Notes under the pieces: model-generated | Seen by the model: only the letters and a program-made list of their open reading frames with translations | What the model was told of the DNA's origin: nothing | The model's database searches: none | NCBI GenBank assembly: GCA_964427005.1 | Contig: CAYRTL010000120.1 | Location: forward strand, 1-14,397 | Direction of reading: 5' to 3' | DNA length: 14,397 nt | Source of the DNA: JAMXLO01 sp964427005 | GTDB taxonomy: Bacteria; Pseudomonadota; Alphaproteobacteria; Acetobacterales; Acetobacteraceae | Shown here: positions 1-6,013 of the stretch, one piece after another | Position numbering within the stretch: the first letter of the stretch is position 1 | How the letters are laid out: every line of letters begins with the position of its first letter | Made by a program: the position numbers and the translations under genes

Positions 1-819
1 CTAAGCTAAAGCCAGCAGCAGCATCTGCCTGGTCAGCTCCCCGTCCGCGTCGCGCAATTCGTGCACGATCGTGAAGTGATTCGCGCCTGCCACTGGGATA
101 AGCACACCAGGTGCGTGCGCAGCAGCACGCATCGCATGCAGCTCTCGGCTATCGGATACGAGCGGCGGCAGTTCCGCCGTGCCGTATGCAATCGCTAAGG
201 GCTTTTGCACCACCGGCAGACGCAACGGTGACAGCTCGACGATTTCTGCATCGCTCAGACGCAGCTTTTCGTTCAGGTATGTGTCGCGAATCGGACCCAT
301 CTCGAAGATGCCGGAAATAGCCAGGCCGGCAACAACACTCGGATGACCGAGACACATCGCGGTCAGATGCCCACCGGCCGACCAACCCGACAGCACAATG
401 GGGCCGGCAATTCCATGCGCAGCGCCATGCTCAGCCAGCCAGTCCAGTGCTGCGCGAATCTCGCCAACAATATCGGTCAGCGACGCATCGGGTGCCAGCG
501 TGTAGCCGGGCAAGGCAGCCGCCCAGCCGTGGGCATGTGGGCCCGCAATCAGATTGGCAAACTGGTCCTTGCTGTTGCGCTGCCAGTAGCCGCCATGAAT
601 GAACACCAGACACGGTGCCCTGGGGTCTGCCACAGGATACAGATCCCAAGTGTTTCGCTCGCGTGGCCCATAGCGCAGGTCCAGATGCTCTGGATGCGCC
701 GCACGGAATGCCGCCGAAGCCTTCTCGCGCGCCGCGTTCAGCGCCGCACTGTCCTTCACTGCCTCAGAGTTGTTGTACGCCGCGTCGCGTTCCGCGCGGC
801 TCATCGCACCCCAGTTCAT
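1..819 (-). CDS. Alpha/beta hydrolase, kynurenine formamidase (arylformamidase) type
   Basis: A 272-residue soluble hydrolase of the family that includes eukaryotic arylformamidase. The HGGYW motif at residues 75-79 is the HGGxW oxyanion-hole signature, and GWSAGG at 145-150 holds the nucleophile Ser147. Glu216 or a nearby acid may be the acidic member, and His248 in ANHFT completes the triad. The first base of the window belongs to its TAG stop, so the gene is complete. I chose the ATG at 819, because the reading frame extending upstream to 1137 only shadows the neighbouring deacetylase. Start and neighbour stop share ATGA (816-819), implying translational coupling and one operon with the deacetylase. 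Family members hydrolyse N-formylkynurenine, but many bacterial homologues act on other amides or esters. No tryptophan-pathway gene is nearby, so the substrate is open. Confidence 0.88.
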   Translation of the reverse strand: MNWGAMSRAERDAAYNNSEAVKDSAALNAAREKASAAFRAAHPEHLDLRYGPRERNTWDLYPVADPRAPCLVFIHGGYWQRNSKDQFANLIAGPHAHGWAAALPGYTLAPDASLTDIVGEIRAALDWLAEHGAAHGIAGPIVLSGWSAGGHLTAMCLGHPSVVAGLAISGIFEMGPIRDTYLNEKLRLSDAEIVELSPLRLPVVQKPLAIAYGTAELPPLVSDSRELHAMRAAAHAPGVLIPVAGANHFTIVHELRDADGELTRQMLLLALA

Positions 820-1703
820 GCCGTCGCCTTCAGGTACCAGTCCATGATCTGCCGACCCTGCCAGAACAGCGTGCCGGGCTTGCTTGCCATATAACTGAGT
901 GCCTGCTCGAACCACCCGATGCGGTGCGGCACACCGCTGATGTACGGATGCACGGCAAGACCCATCATCTTTGCGCCCTGCGTTTCTGCTTCGGCATATA
1001 GCCGATCGAACTGCGCCACCGTGCGATCGAACAGTTCGCGTGCAACATGGTGCTGGATCATCATCATCGGAATATCGTTCAGCTCGACGCTGTACGGCAT
1101 CGTCAGCATCGGTCTGTGCGAGGTGCGGATCGTGCACGGCAGATCATCCACCACCCAGTCGGCGCAGTAGCGGATTCCTGCTTCCGCCAGCAGATCCGGC
1201 GTCTCCAGCGTCTCGGTCAGTCCCGGCGCGAGCCAGCCGATGATGTCGTGTCCCGCCGCCTGTCGCAAAGCCGCGATCGCATCGCGGATCATCGCACGCT
1301 GGTCTTCCACCAGATGCGTGGCGATCTGCCGGAAGCCGTGTCCCATGAATTCCCAGCCTGCGTGGCGCGCCGCCTGCACGACACGCGGATAGGCTTCTGG
1401 AACCGTGCCGTTTATTGTCATCGACGGCGCAATACGGTGAGCGTCAAGCGCCGCTTTCAGCCGCCAAAACCCGACGCGCATGCCGTATTCATGCCAAGCC
1501 CAGTTGGGCAGGTCAGGGATCACCGACGCGCCCTGCGGGGCGGTCAGTACCTGGCGCGGCATGGGACGCGAGATGTCCCAGTTCTCCACGTTCACCACGA
1601 TGAAGACGGCGACGCGCTTGCCGTCCGGCAACGCGAGGCGTGGCCGATCGATGCTGGCCTGGTAGTCCAGCCGAGTAGCTGGGTTGAGCACTTTCTCGGT
1701 CAT
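816..1703 (-). CDS. Polysaccharide deacetylase family protein, PuuE (allantoinase)-like
   Basis: A 295-residue NodB-fold protein resembling the PuuE branch, which includes metal-independent allantoinases acting on cyclic amides rather than sugars. The N-terminus LNPATRLDY, the block around VNVENWD (37-43), MTINGT (95-100), GHGFRQ (121-126) and VHPYISG (251-257) fit that branch. The canonical TFDD metal motif of true polysaccharide deacetylases is replaced by the VNVENWD stretch. No signal peptide is visible, so it is probably cytoplasmic. I chose the ATG at 1703 because the family N-terminus begins there. An in-frame ATG at 1766 would add 21 residues of basic, His-rich sequence over a hairpin. 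Neither start has a convincing ribosome binding site. It overlaps the downstream hydrolase by ATGA, so the two probably act on one amide or ureide substrate; that is inference. Confidence 0.85.
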   Translation of the reverse strand: MTEKVLNPATRLDYQASIDRPRLALPDGKRVAVFIVVNVENWDISRPMPRQVLTAPQGASVIPDLPNWAWHEYGMRVGFWRLKAALDAHRIAPSMTINGTVPEAYPRVVQAARHAGWEFMGHGFRQIATHLVEDQRAMIRDAIAALRQAAGHDIIGWLAPGLTETLETPDLLAEAGIRYCADWVVDDLPCTIRTSHRPMLTMPYSVELNDIPMMMIQHHVARELFDRTVAQFDRLYAEAETQGAKMMGLAVHPYISGVPHRIGWFEQALSYMASKPGTLFWQGRQIMDWYLKATA

Positions 1704-1739
1704 GGCAGGAGCATGATGATGGCGCCGGACAAACGGGGC

Positions 1740-1760
1740 AAGCCGCGGAGGTTGCGGCTT
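1740..1760. promoter_or_regulatory. Perfect 7-bp inverted repeat in a divergent intergenic region
   Basis: AAGCCGC (1740-1746) and GCGGCTT (1754-1760) form a perfect inverted repeat around a 7-base centre. It lies between the divergent deacetylase and esterase genes, 37 bases upstream of the preferred deacetylase start and 59 upstream of the esterase start. It could be an operator for both genes or an mRNA hairpin. If the deacetylase used the longer start it would be coding. No clear -35/-10 pair was seen near it. Confidence 0.3.
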
Positions 1761-1819
1761 AACCATGTGGTGACGGTAGTGTTCCTATGGTCGCGGCCGG
1801 ACGATGGAGGACTCTGGCG

Positions 1820-2689
1820 ATGAGCGGCCCGCCGGCCACTCTGCTGACCGTACTGTTGCTGCACTTTTGCTCGCCCATCGGCATGCTGAACGCGGTTGCG
1901 CCACTCGACGGCATCACGGTGGAACAGGGCATAGCCTACGCTGAAGGGCCCCGGCACAAGCTCGACGTTTACGGCCCGACTCATGGCAATGTCGCCGCGC
2001 CTGTCATCGTGTTTCTCTACGGTGGCGGCTGGGAGACAGGCGACAGGGCTATGTATCGGTTCCTTGGCGCGGCACTGGCTGCGCACGGCGCGGTGGTCTT
2101 CATCCCGGATTATCGCCTGCATCCGGCGGTACAGTTCCCTGCATTCATGGACGATGGGGCTGCTGCCGTTGCCTGGGCACATGCCAATGCCACGCGCTTC
2201 GGCGGCGATCCGCATCGGCTGTTCCTGATGGGACACTCGGCTGGGGCGCAGATTGCCGCATTGCTCGCTTTGGATCCTGAATACCTGCAAGCGGTCGGCT
2301 TGGTGCCAGAGCGCGATATATGCGGTGTGGTTGGCCTGGCGGGACTTTATGATTTCCTCCCGGCGGCGAGCAGCCAAGTGAAGGCAGTCTTCGGCTCCGA
2401 GGTGGCCTGGCCACGTTCTCAACCAATCAACTACGTCACCTCCCGAGCGCCACCGATGCTATTGCTGGCAGGAGCAGCCGATAGGACTGTTGATCCCGAC
2501 AACACGCTCCGTCTCGGGGCACGCCTACGCGCGGCAGGCGACAGCGTCCAAGCTGAACTGAGTCCCGGCATCAGTCACCGGGCTATCATCGTCGCCTTCG
2601 CGGAACCGTTCACATTTCTAGCGCCGGTACGCGAACAGACATTGGATTTCGTGTCTTCATCACGGGCACCCTGTCGCACCAGGGGCTAA
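1820..2689 (+). CDS. Alpha/beta hydrolase, exported carboxylesterase type (BD-FAE/esterase-lipase family)
   Basis: A 289-residue alpha/beta hydrolase. The start at ATG 1820 is preferred over the in-frame ATG at 1787 because GGAGG (1806-1810) sits 9 bases upstream. This start opens with a hydrophobic stretch (residues 7-22) consistent with a signal peptide or membrane anchor, suggesting action in the periplasm; the CSP around Cys17 is not a proper lipobox. The oxyanion motif is YGGGW (67-71) instead of the usual HGGGW. Ser140 in GHSAG is the nucleophile, Asp221 in GAADRTV the acid, and His253 the base, so the triad is complete. Length and motifs fit carboxylesterase or feruloyl-esterase-like enzymes; the substrate cannot be read from sequence. 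Its TAA stop interlocks with the TAG of the convergent dehydrogenase. Confidence 0.85.
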   Translation: MSGPPATLLTVLLLHFCSPIGMLNAVAPLDGITVEQGIAYAEGPRHKLDVYGPTHGNVAAPVIVFLYGGGWETGDRAMYRFLGAALAAHGAVVFIPDYRLHPAVQFPAFMDDGAAAVAWAHANATRFGGDPHRLFLMGHSAGAQIAALLALDPEYLQAVGLVPERDICGVVGLAGLYDFLPAASSQVKAVFGSEVAWPRSQPINYVTSRAPPMLLLAGAADRTVDPDNTLRLGARLRAAGDSVQAELSPGISHRAIIVAFAEPFTFLAPVREQTLDFVSSSRAPCRTRG

Positions 2690-3591
2690 CGAGGTCCACC
2701 ACCGTCCTTCGGCAATGCAATGCCCGTCAGAGCCTGCCATACGCGGATCACGAACGCATCGTCCTTGGCGCCTTCACCGTGTGCCGCGGCGGCCAGGAAG
2801 AGTTGATGAGCGGCTGACGCCATAGGCAGCGGGAAGGTGAGTGCTCGTGCCTGGTCGAGCACGATGCCAAGATCCTTGACGAAGATGTTCACCGCGGACA
2901 GTGGCGTATCCTCTCCCTCCAGGATGTGCGGCACGCGGTTTTGCCACATCCATGAACTACCAGCCGACGAGGAGATGACGTCGAACAGCGTGCGCGGATC
3001 GGCGCCGGCACGAATGCCGAGTGCCAATGCTTCAGCCGCGGTGGCGATATGCACGCCTGCGAGCAACTGATTGACCATCTTCACCGTGCTGCCCACCCCG
3101 GCGCGGTCGCCCAGCCTCCACACCTTGGTGGATATCGCATCGAGCACCGGCTGTGCCTTGGCGAACGCAGCATCGGAGCCGGACGCCATCACCGTCATCG
3201 TGCCCGCATGCGCACCTGCCTTGCCGCCCGATACCGGAGCGTCGAGCATCAGGAAACCGGCTGCGCTGATCTTGGCATCCAGTGCTCTCGCGGCCTCCGG
3301 TGCGATCGTAGCGCAGCATAGAATCACGGAGCCCTTTGCGAGCCTGGCCAGGCAGCCCTGCGGCCCGAACAGCACGTCCTCGGTCTGCGTCGCGTTGACC
3401 ACGAACACCACCACAGCCTCGGTATCGGCTGGCAGCTCAGCGGCGGAAGCCACCGCGTTCGCTCCCGCTGAAGTCAATTCCGCACGCGCGGCTTCGCGAA
3501 CGTCACAGCCGGTCACCGTGTGGCCTTTGCGGTGCAAATTGAGCGCTGCGCCCATCCCCATAGTACCCAGACCGATGACGCCGACCTTCAT
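2686..3591 (-). CDS. NAD(P)-dependent beta-hydroxyacid dehydrogenase (3-hydroxyisobutyrate / L-threonate dehydrogenase type)
   Basis: A 301-residue oxidoreductase of the 3-hydroxyisobutyrate dehydrogenase superfamily. The N-terminal Rossmann fold starts with the dinucleotide motif GLGTMG (7-12). Asp30 at the end of the second strand suggests NAD preference. DAPVSGG (117-123) is the substrate-binding signature, and GSTVKMVNQ (167-175) carries the catalytic Lys171 and Asn174. A helical C-terminal domain follows, as usual for the family, and the length is typical. The ATG at 3591 has AAGGAG (3604-3599) 7 bases upstream, which fixes the start. The closest named type by feel is L-threonate dehydrogenase (LtnD), but 3-hydroxyisobutyrate or tartronate semialdehyde activity is equally possible. 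LtnD usually sits with four-carbon acid sugar kinase and aldolase genes, and none are visible here. Confidence 0.9.
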   Translation of the reverse strand: MKVGVIGLGTMGMGAALNLHRKGHTVTGCDVREAARAELTSAGANAVASAAELPADTEAVVVFVVNATQTEDVLFGPQGCLARLAKGSVILCCATIAPEAARALDAKISAAGFLMLDAPVSGGKAGAHAGTMTVMASGSDAAFAKAQPVLDAISTKVWRLGDRAGVGSTVKMVNQLLAGVHIATAAEALALGIRAGADPRTLFDVISSSAGSSWMWQNRVPHILEGEDTPLSAVNIFVKDLGIVLDQARALTFPLPMASAAHQLFLAAAAHGEGAKDDAFVIRVWQALTGIALPKDGGGPR

Positions 3592-3598
3592 GACGAGG

Positions 3599-3604
3599 CT
3601 CCTT
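3599..3604 (-). promoter_or_regulatory. Ribosome binding site of the beta-hydroxyacid dehydrogenase
   Basis: AAGGAG on the minus strand, 7 bases before the ATG at 3591. It is a near-consensus Shine-Dalgarno and settles the start. Confidence 0.75.
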
Positions 3605-3706
3605 GTGATGCCCGCTCAGCCTCCGGCAGCGCCGCGTTCTGTCAAGCGGAGCGGTAAGTCAGGCATCCTCGAAGGAGGCCAGCAGCGGCGTCACGGTCGG
3701 GCGGCG

Positions 3707-4657
3707 CTACCGCCCCTGCCGGAAACGTTCAACCGCGGCGACAAGGGCGCGGCGAATCCCTGGCTCCAACGCCGAATGTCCAGCATCCGGCACGATCGAC
3801 AGCCGCGCCGAGGGCCATGCCGCTGCCAACTCGAACGCGGTCCGCGGCGGGCAGATCATATCGTAGCGGCCCTGCACGATTTCCGCCGGCAGCCGCGCGA
3901 GGTGGTGCATGTTGCCGAGAAGTCCTTCCGGCGGAAGGAACAGGTTGTTGGCGAAGTAGTGCGCCTCGATGCGGGCAAGACCCAACGCGGTGCGGTCCTG
4001 GGCGAAGGAGCTGACCGTCTCAGGACTCGGTAACAGCGTACTGCAAGAGCCCTCGTAAATCGACCAGGCGCGCGCCGCCGGCAAATGGACCGACGGATCA
4101 GGATCGGCCAGCCGTCGCAGATAACCACCGAGGAGGTCGCGACGCTCCGCTTCCGGCAGGAAGCCTGCGAATGCGGCATGCGCATCGGGGAACACTGCGG
4201 CAAGCCCGTGCAGGAACCATTCCACCTCGGGCGGCCGTCCCAGGAACACCCCGCGCAGCACACAGCCGACCACCCGTTCCGGGTATGCCTGGGCGTACGC
4301 AAGCGCCAAGGTCGAGCCCCAAGAGCCACCGAAGAGCAGCCAGCGTTCCAGGCCAAGATGCCGCCGCAGGGTCTCGATGTCTGACACCAGGTCCTGGGTT
4401 GTGTTGTTCTCCAGGCTGCCCAGCGGGCGCGATCGTCCTGCGCCACGCTGGTCGAAGATCACCACGCGCCAGAACTCGGGATCGAAGAAACGGCGGTGCA
4501 CGGCACCCGCTCCGGCGCCGGGGCCGCCGTGCAGGAACAGCACCGGCCGGCCCCGCGGATTGCCTACCTGCTCCCAGTACATGACGTGGTTCGCCGAGAG
4601 GGGCAGGTAGCCGGTCTCGAACGGGCCGATTTCGGGAAACAGGTCGCCGCGTGGCAT
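3707..4657 (-). CDS. pip: Prolyl aminopeptidase (proline iminopeptidase, peptidase family S33)
   Basis: A 316-residue alpha/beta hydrolase releasing N-terminal proline from peptides in the cytoplasm. Diagnostic motifs are all present: HGGPG at 43-47, DQRGAGRS at 69-76, GGSWGS at 110-115 with nucleophile Ser112, Asp266 in GRYDMICP, and His294 in DAGHS. The N-terminus DLFPEIGPFETGYL matches the usual family start, so I chose the ATG at 4657. An in-frame GTG at 4678 would add seven residues; no good ribosome binding site distinguishes them. Length is normal and nothing is missing. The gene is read away from the DUF423 gene across about 50 bases. A 115-base gap separates its end from the dehydrogenase downstream on the same strand, so they may share a transcript. 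The stop codon lies in the loop of a 6-bp GC hairpin (3699-3715). Confidence 0.95.
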   Translation of the reverse strand: MPRGDLFPEIGPFETGYLPLSANHVMYWEQVGNPRGRPVLFLHGGPGAGAGAVHRRFFDPEFWRVVIFDQRGAGRSRPLGSLENNTTQDLVSDIETLRRHLGLERWLLFGGSWGSTLALAYAQAYPERVVGCVLRGVFLGRPPEVEWFLHGLAAVFPDAHAAFAGFLPEAERRDLLGGYLRRLADPDPSVHLPAARAWSIYEGSCSTLLPSPETVSSFAQDRTALGLARIEAHYFANNLFLPPEGLLGNMHHLARLPAEIVQGRYDMICPPRTAFELAAAWPSARLSIVPDAGHSALEPGIRRALVAAVERFRQGR

Positions 4658-4706
4658 GGCAGCGAATGGTATAGGCACGGCGCGCGGGGTGGAACAGGGT
4701 CACAGC

Positions 4707-5075
4707 ATGCAAAGAACATGGATCGCACTTGGCTCATTCGGCGGCCTGGTTGCGGTAGCGATGGCGGCCGTTGCCGCGCACGGGCTGGGCGGGCTGGAGC
4801 CGGCGGCCCTGTCGGCTGTCCGGAGCGGGATCGAGATGCAGATCTGGCATTCTCTCGTCCTGCTGTTCTGCGGCCTCTGGGCACCCCGAGGCGGCCGGCT
4901 CGCGGATCTGGCCGCCGTCGCATTCGCCGCGGGCACCGTGCTGTTCTGCAGTGCTGTCTATGGCTTGGGGTTGTTCGACGTGAGGTTCGGAATGACGGCA
5001 CCGATAGGCGGGACACTGCTGATGATCGGCTGGTGTCTGCTTGGAATATCGGCGCTTGTAGGGACGCGCAAATAG
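4707..5075 (+). CDS. DUF423 family small integral membrane protein (YgdD-like)
   Basis: A 122-residue hydrophobic protein with about four predicted membrane helices, roughly at residues 5-25, 45-60, 67-88 and 98-118. Family landmarks are AAHGLG near 24-29 (the usual GAFGAH-type turn), QIWHSL at 45-50, GTVLFCSAVYG at 76-86, and APIGGTLLMIGW at 98-109. The function of DUF423 proteins is unknown; they are widespread inner-membrane proteins. The start at ATG 4707 begins at the first helix. An in-frame ATG at 4656 would add a non-conserved polar leader overlapping the divergent prolyl aminopeptidase start. A modest AGGG stretch lies about 8 bases upstream. It appears to be a single-gene unit, with a palindrome beginning at its stop codon. 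Confidence 0.88.
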   Translation: MQRTWIALGSFGGLVAVAMAAVAAHGLGGLEPAALSAVRSGIEMQIWHSLVLLFCGLWAPRGGRLADLAAVAFAAGTVLFCSAVYGLGLFDVRFGMTAPIGGTLLMIGWCLLGISALVGTRK

Positions 5076-5099
5076 GGCCGTTGATGTAGCTCAAGGCCC
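5075..5099. promoter_or_regulatory. Palindrome between DUF423 and the signalling cluster; possible FNR/FixK-like box or terminator
   Basis: GGGCC (5075-5079) pairs with GGCCC (5095-5099), and TTGA (5081-5084) with TCAA (5091-5094), giving a 9-bp stem with one bulged G and a 6-base loop. The core TTGAT-GTAG-CTCAA (5081-5094) matches the FNR/FixK consensus TTGAT-N4-ATCAA at all but one position. Its centre, 5087.5, is about 41 bases before 5129, so a class II activator there would start transcription almost exactly at the ATG of the binding protein (5126), which lacks a ribosome binding site. No T-run follows, so a rho-independent terminator is less supported. Confidence 0.4.
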
Positions 5100-5125
5100 C
5101 ACGAGTCGCAGCGTATGGTTGTCAG

Positions 5126-6007
5126 ATGGTTCGATCAGTTTTCCTGCTCCCCCTAATCGTATGGTTGACAGCGACCAACACCGGATGGGCTGAACCGCCT
5201 GAGTCGATGCTGGACCGCGTCGCCCATACCGGTGTCCTGGTTGCAGGAACCCGCGACGACGCACCGCCATTCGCATTCCGTGATAGCCAGGGACGCCTTG
5301 TCGGCTTTTCGGTCGACCTGATCGAAGAGGTCCGAAAGGCGCTGGCACAGAAGATCGGTCGAGACATGCAAACCGACTACGTCATCGTCACGCCAATGAC
5401 GCGCCTCTCCGCGGTCGCGGACCATAAAGTGGACCTGGCGTGCGAGACGGCAAGCGTGACCTGGCCACGGCAACAGCGTGTGGATTTTACCCTGCCGATC
5501 TTCCGCGACGGCACACGCATCCTTGCTTATCGCGACACGGTCAGTCGGGCGCGCGATCTGCACGATCTCCGTATCGGCATTCTCGATGGCTCGGTGACGG
5601 GCGAAATCCTGCAGCACAAGCTGCACGACATCGCGTTGACGTCCTATTCGACAATGCCGACAGCGCTCCACGCGCTGGAGACGGGACAGGTAGATGGCAT
5701 CGCCAATGTTGGTATCGTGCTGCGCGGCATGCTCTCCGAGGCCAGCAAACGGGAAGGTCTCGTCATCGTGCCCCGTGGCGAAGCACTGGGCTATGAGACG
5801 ATGGCCTGCATGGTACCGCAGAACGACTCCCGCTGGCGGGATTTCGTCAACGGCGTGTTCCGTGAACTGTTCCGCGGGATCGACGAGTACCGCGGGGGCT
5901 ATGTGTCGATCTACGACCGGTGGTTCGGTCGCGACGCGAATATCACCTATCCATTGGACGAACGCACAGTACAGTTCTTCCTCTCTACCCTTGTCTGGTT
6001 GGACTGA
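5126..6007 (+). CDS. Periplasmic amino-acid-type substrate-binding protein (SBP_bac_3, GltI-like)
   Basis: A 293-residue bilobal binding protein. Residues 1-22 form a signal peptide with a hydrophobic core and probable cleavage at WA/EPP, so it is periplasmic. The mature protein has the family start (LDRVAHTGVLVAGTRDDAPPF), the hinge and ligand block DLACETASVTWPRQQRV, and the C-terminal YDRWFG, closest to glutamate/aspartate-binding proteins. The start at ATG 5126 is required by the signal peptide; no Shine-Dalgarno is visible. No ABC permease or ATPase gene is adjacent. Instead, six bases after the stop begins a membrane phosphatase with a periplasmic sensor region. This suggests that the protein reports ligand to the phosphatase rather than, or as well as, feeding a transporter. 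That role is inference from gene order. Confidence 0.9.
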   Translation: MVRSVFLLPLIVWLTATNTGWAEPPESMLDRVAHTGVLVAGTRDDAPPFAFRDSQGRLVGFSVDLIEEVRKALAQKIGRDMQTDYVIVTPMTRLSAVADHKVDLACETASVTWPRQQRVDFTLPIFRDGTRILAYRDTVSRARDLHDLRIGILDGSVTGEILQHKLHDIALTSYSTMPTALHALETGQVDGIANVGIVLRGMLSEASKREGLVIVPRGEALGYETMACMVPQNDSRWRDFVNGVFRELFRGIDEYRGGYVSIYDRWFGRDANITYPLDERTVQFFLSTLVWLD

Positions 6008-6013
6008 GCCGCC

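Noticed and set aside
343..894. Plus-strand open frame of 183 codons antisense to the arylformamidase-type gene
   Set aside because: Composition is Arg/Cys rich with no recognisable domain, and the opposite strand has a clear enzyme with all motifs.
820..1137. N-terminal extension of the arylformamidase-type gene to an ATG at 1137
   Set aside because: It only re-reads the deacetylase in another frame; the family N-terminus begins at the ATG at 819.
3699..3715. GC hairpin at the prolyl aminopeptidase stop as a terminator
   Set aside because: The stop codon sits in the loop and no T-run follows on the minus strand.
3071..4033. Plus-strand open frame of 320 codons across the dehydrogenase and prolyl aminopeptidase
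   Set aside because: It is antisense to two well-supported genes and has low-complexity, non-family sequence, a GC-rich shadow frame.
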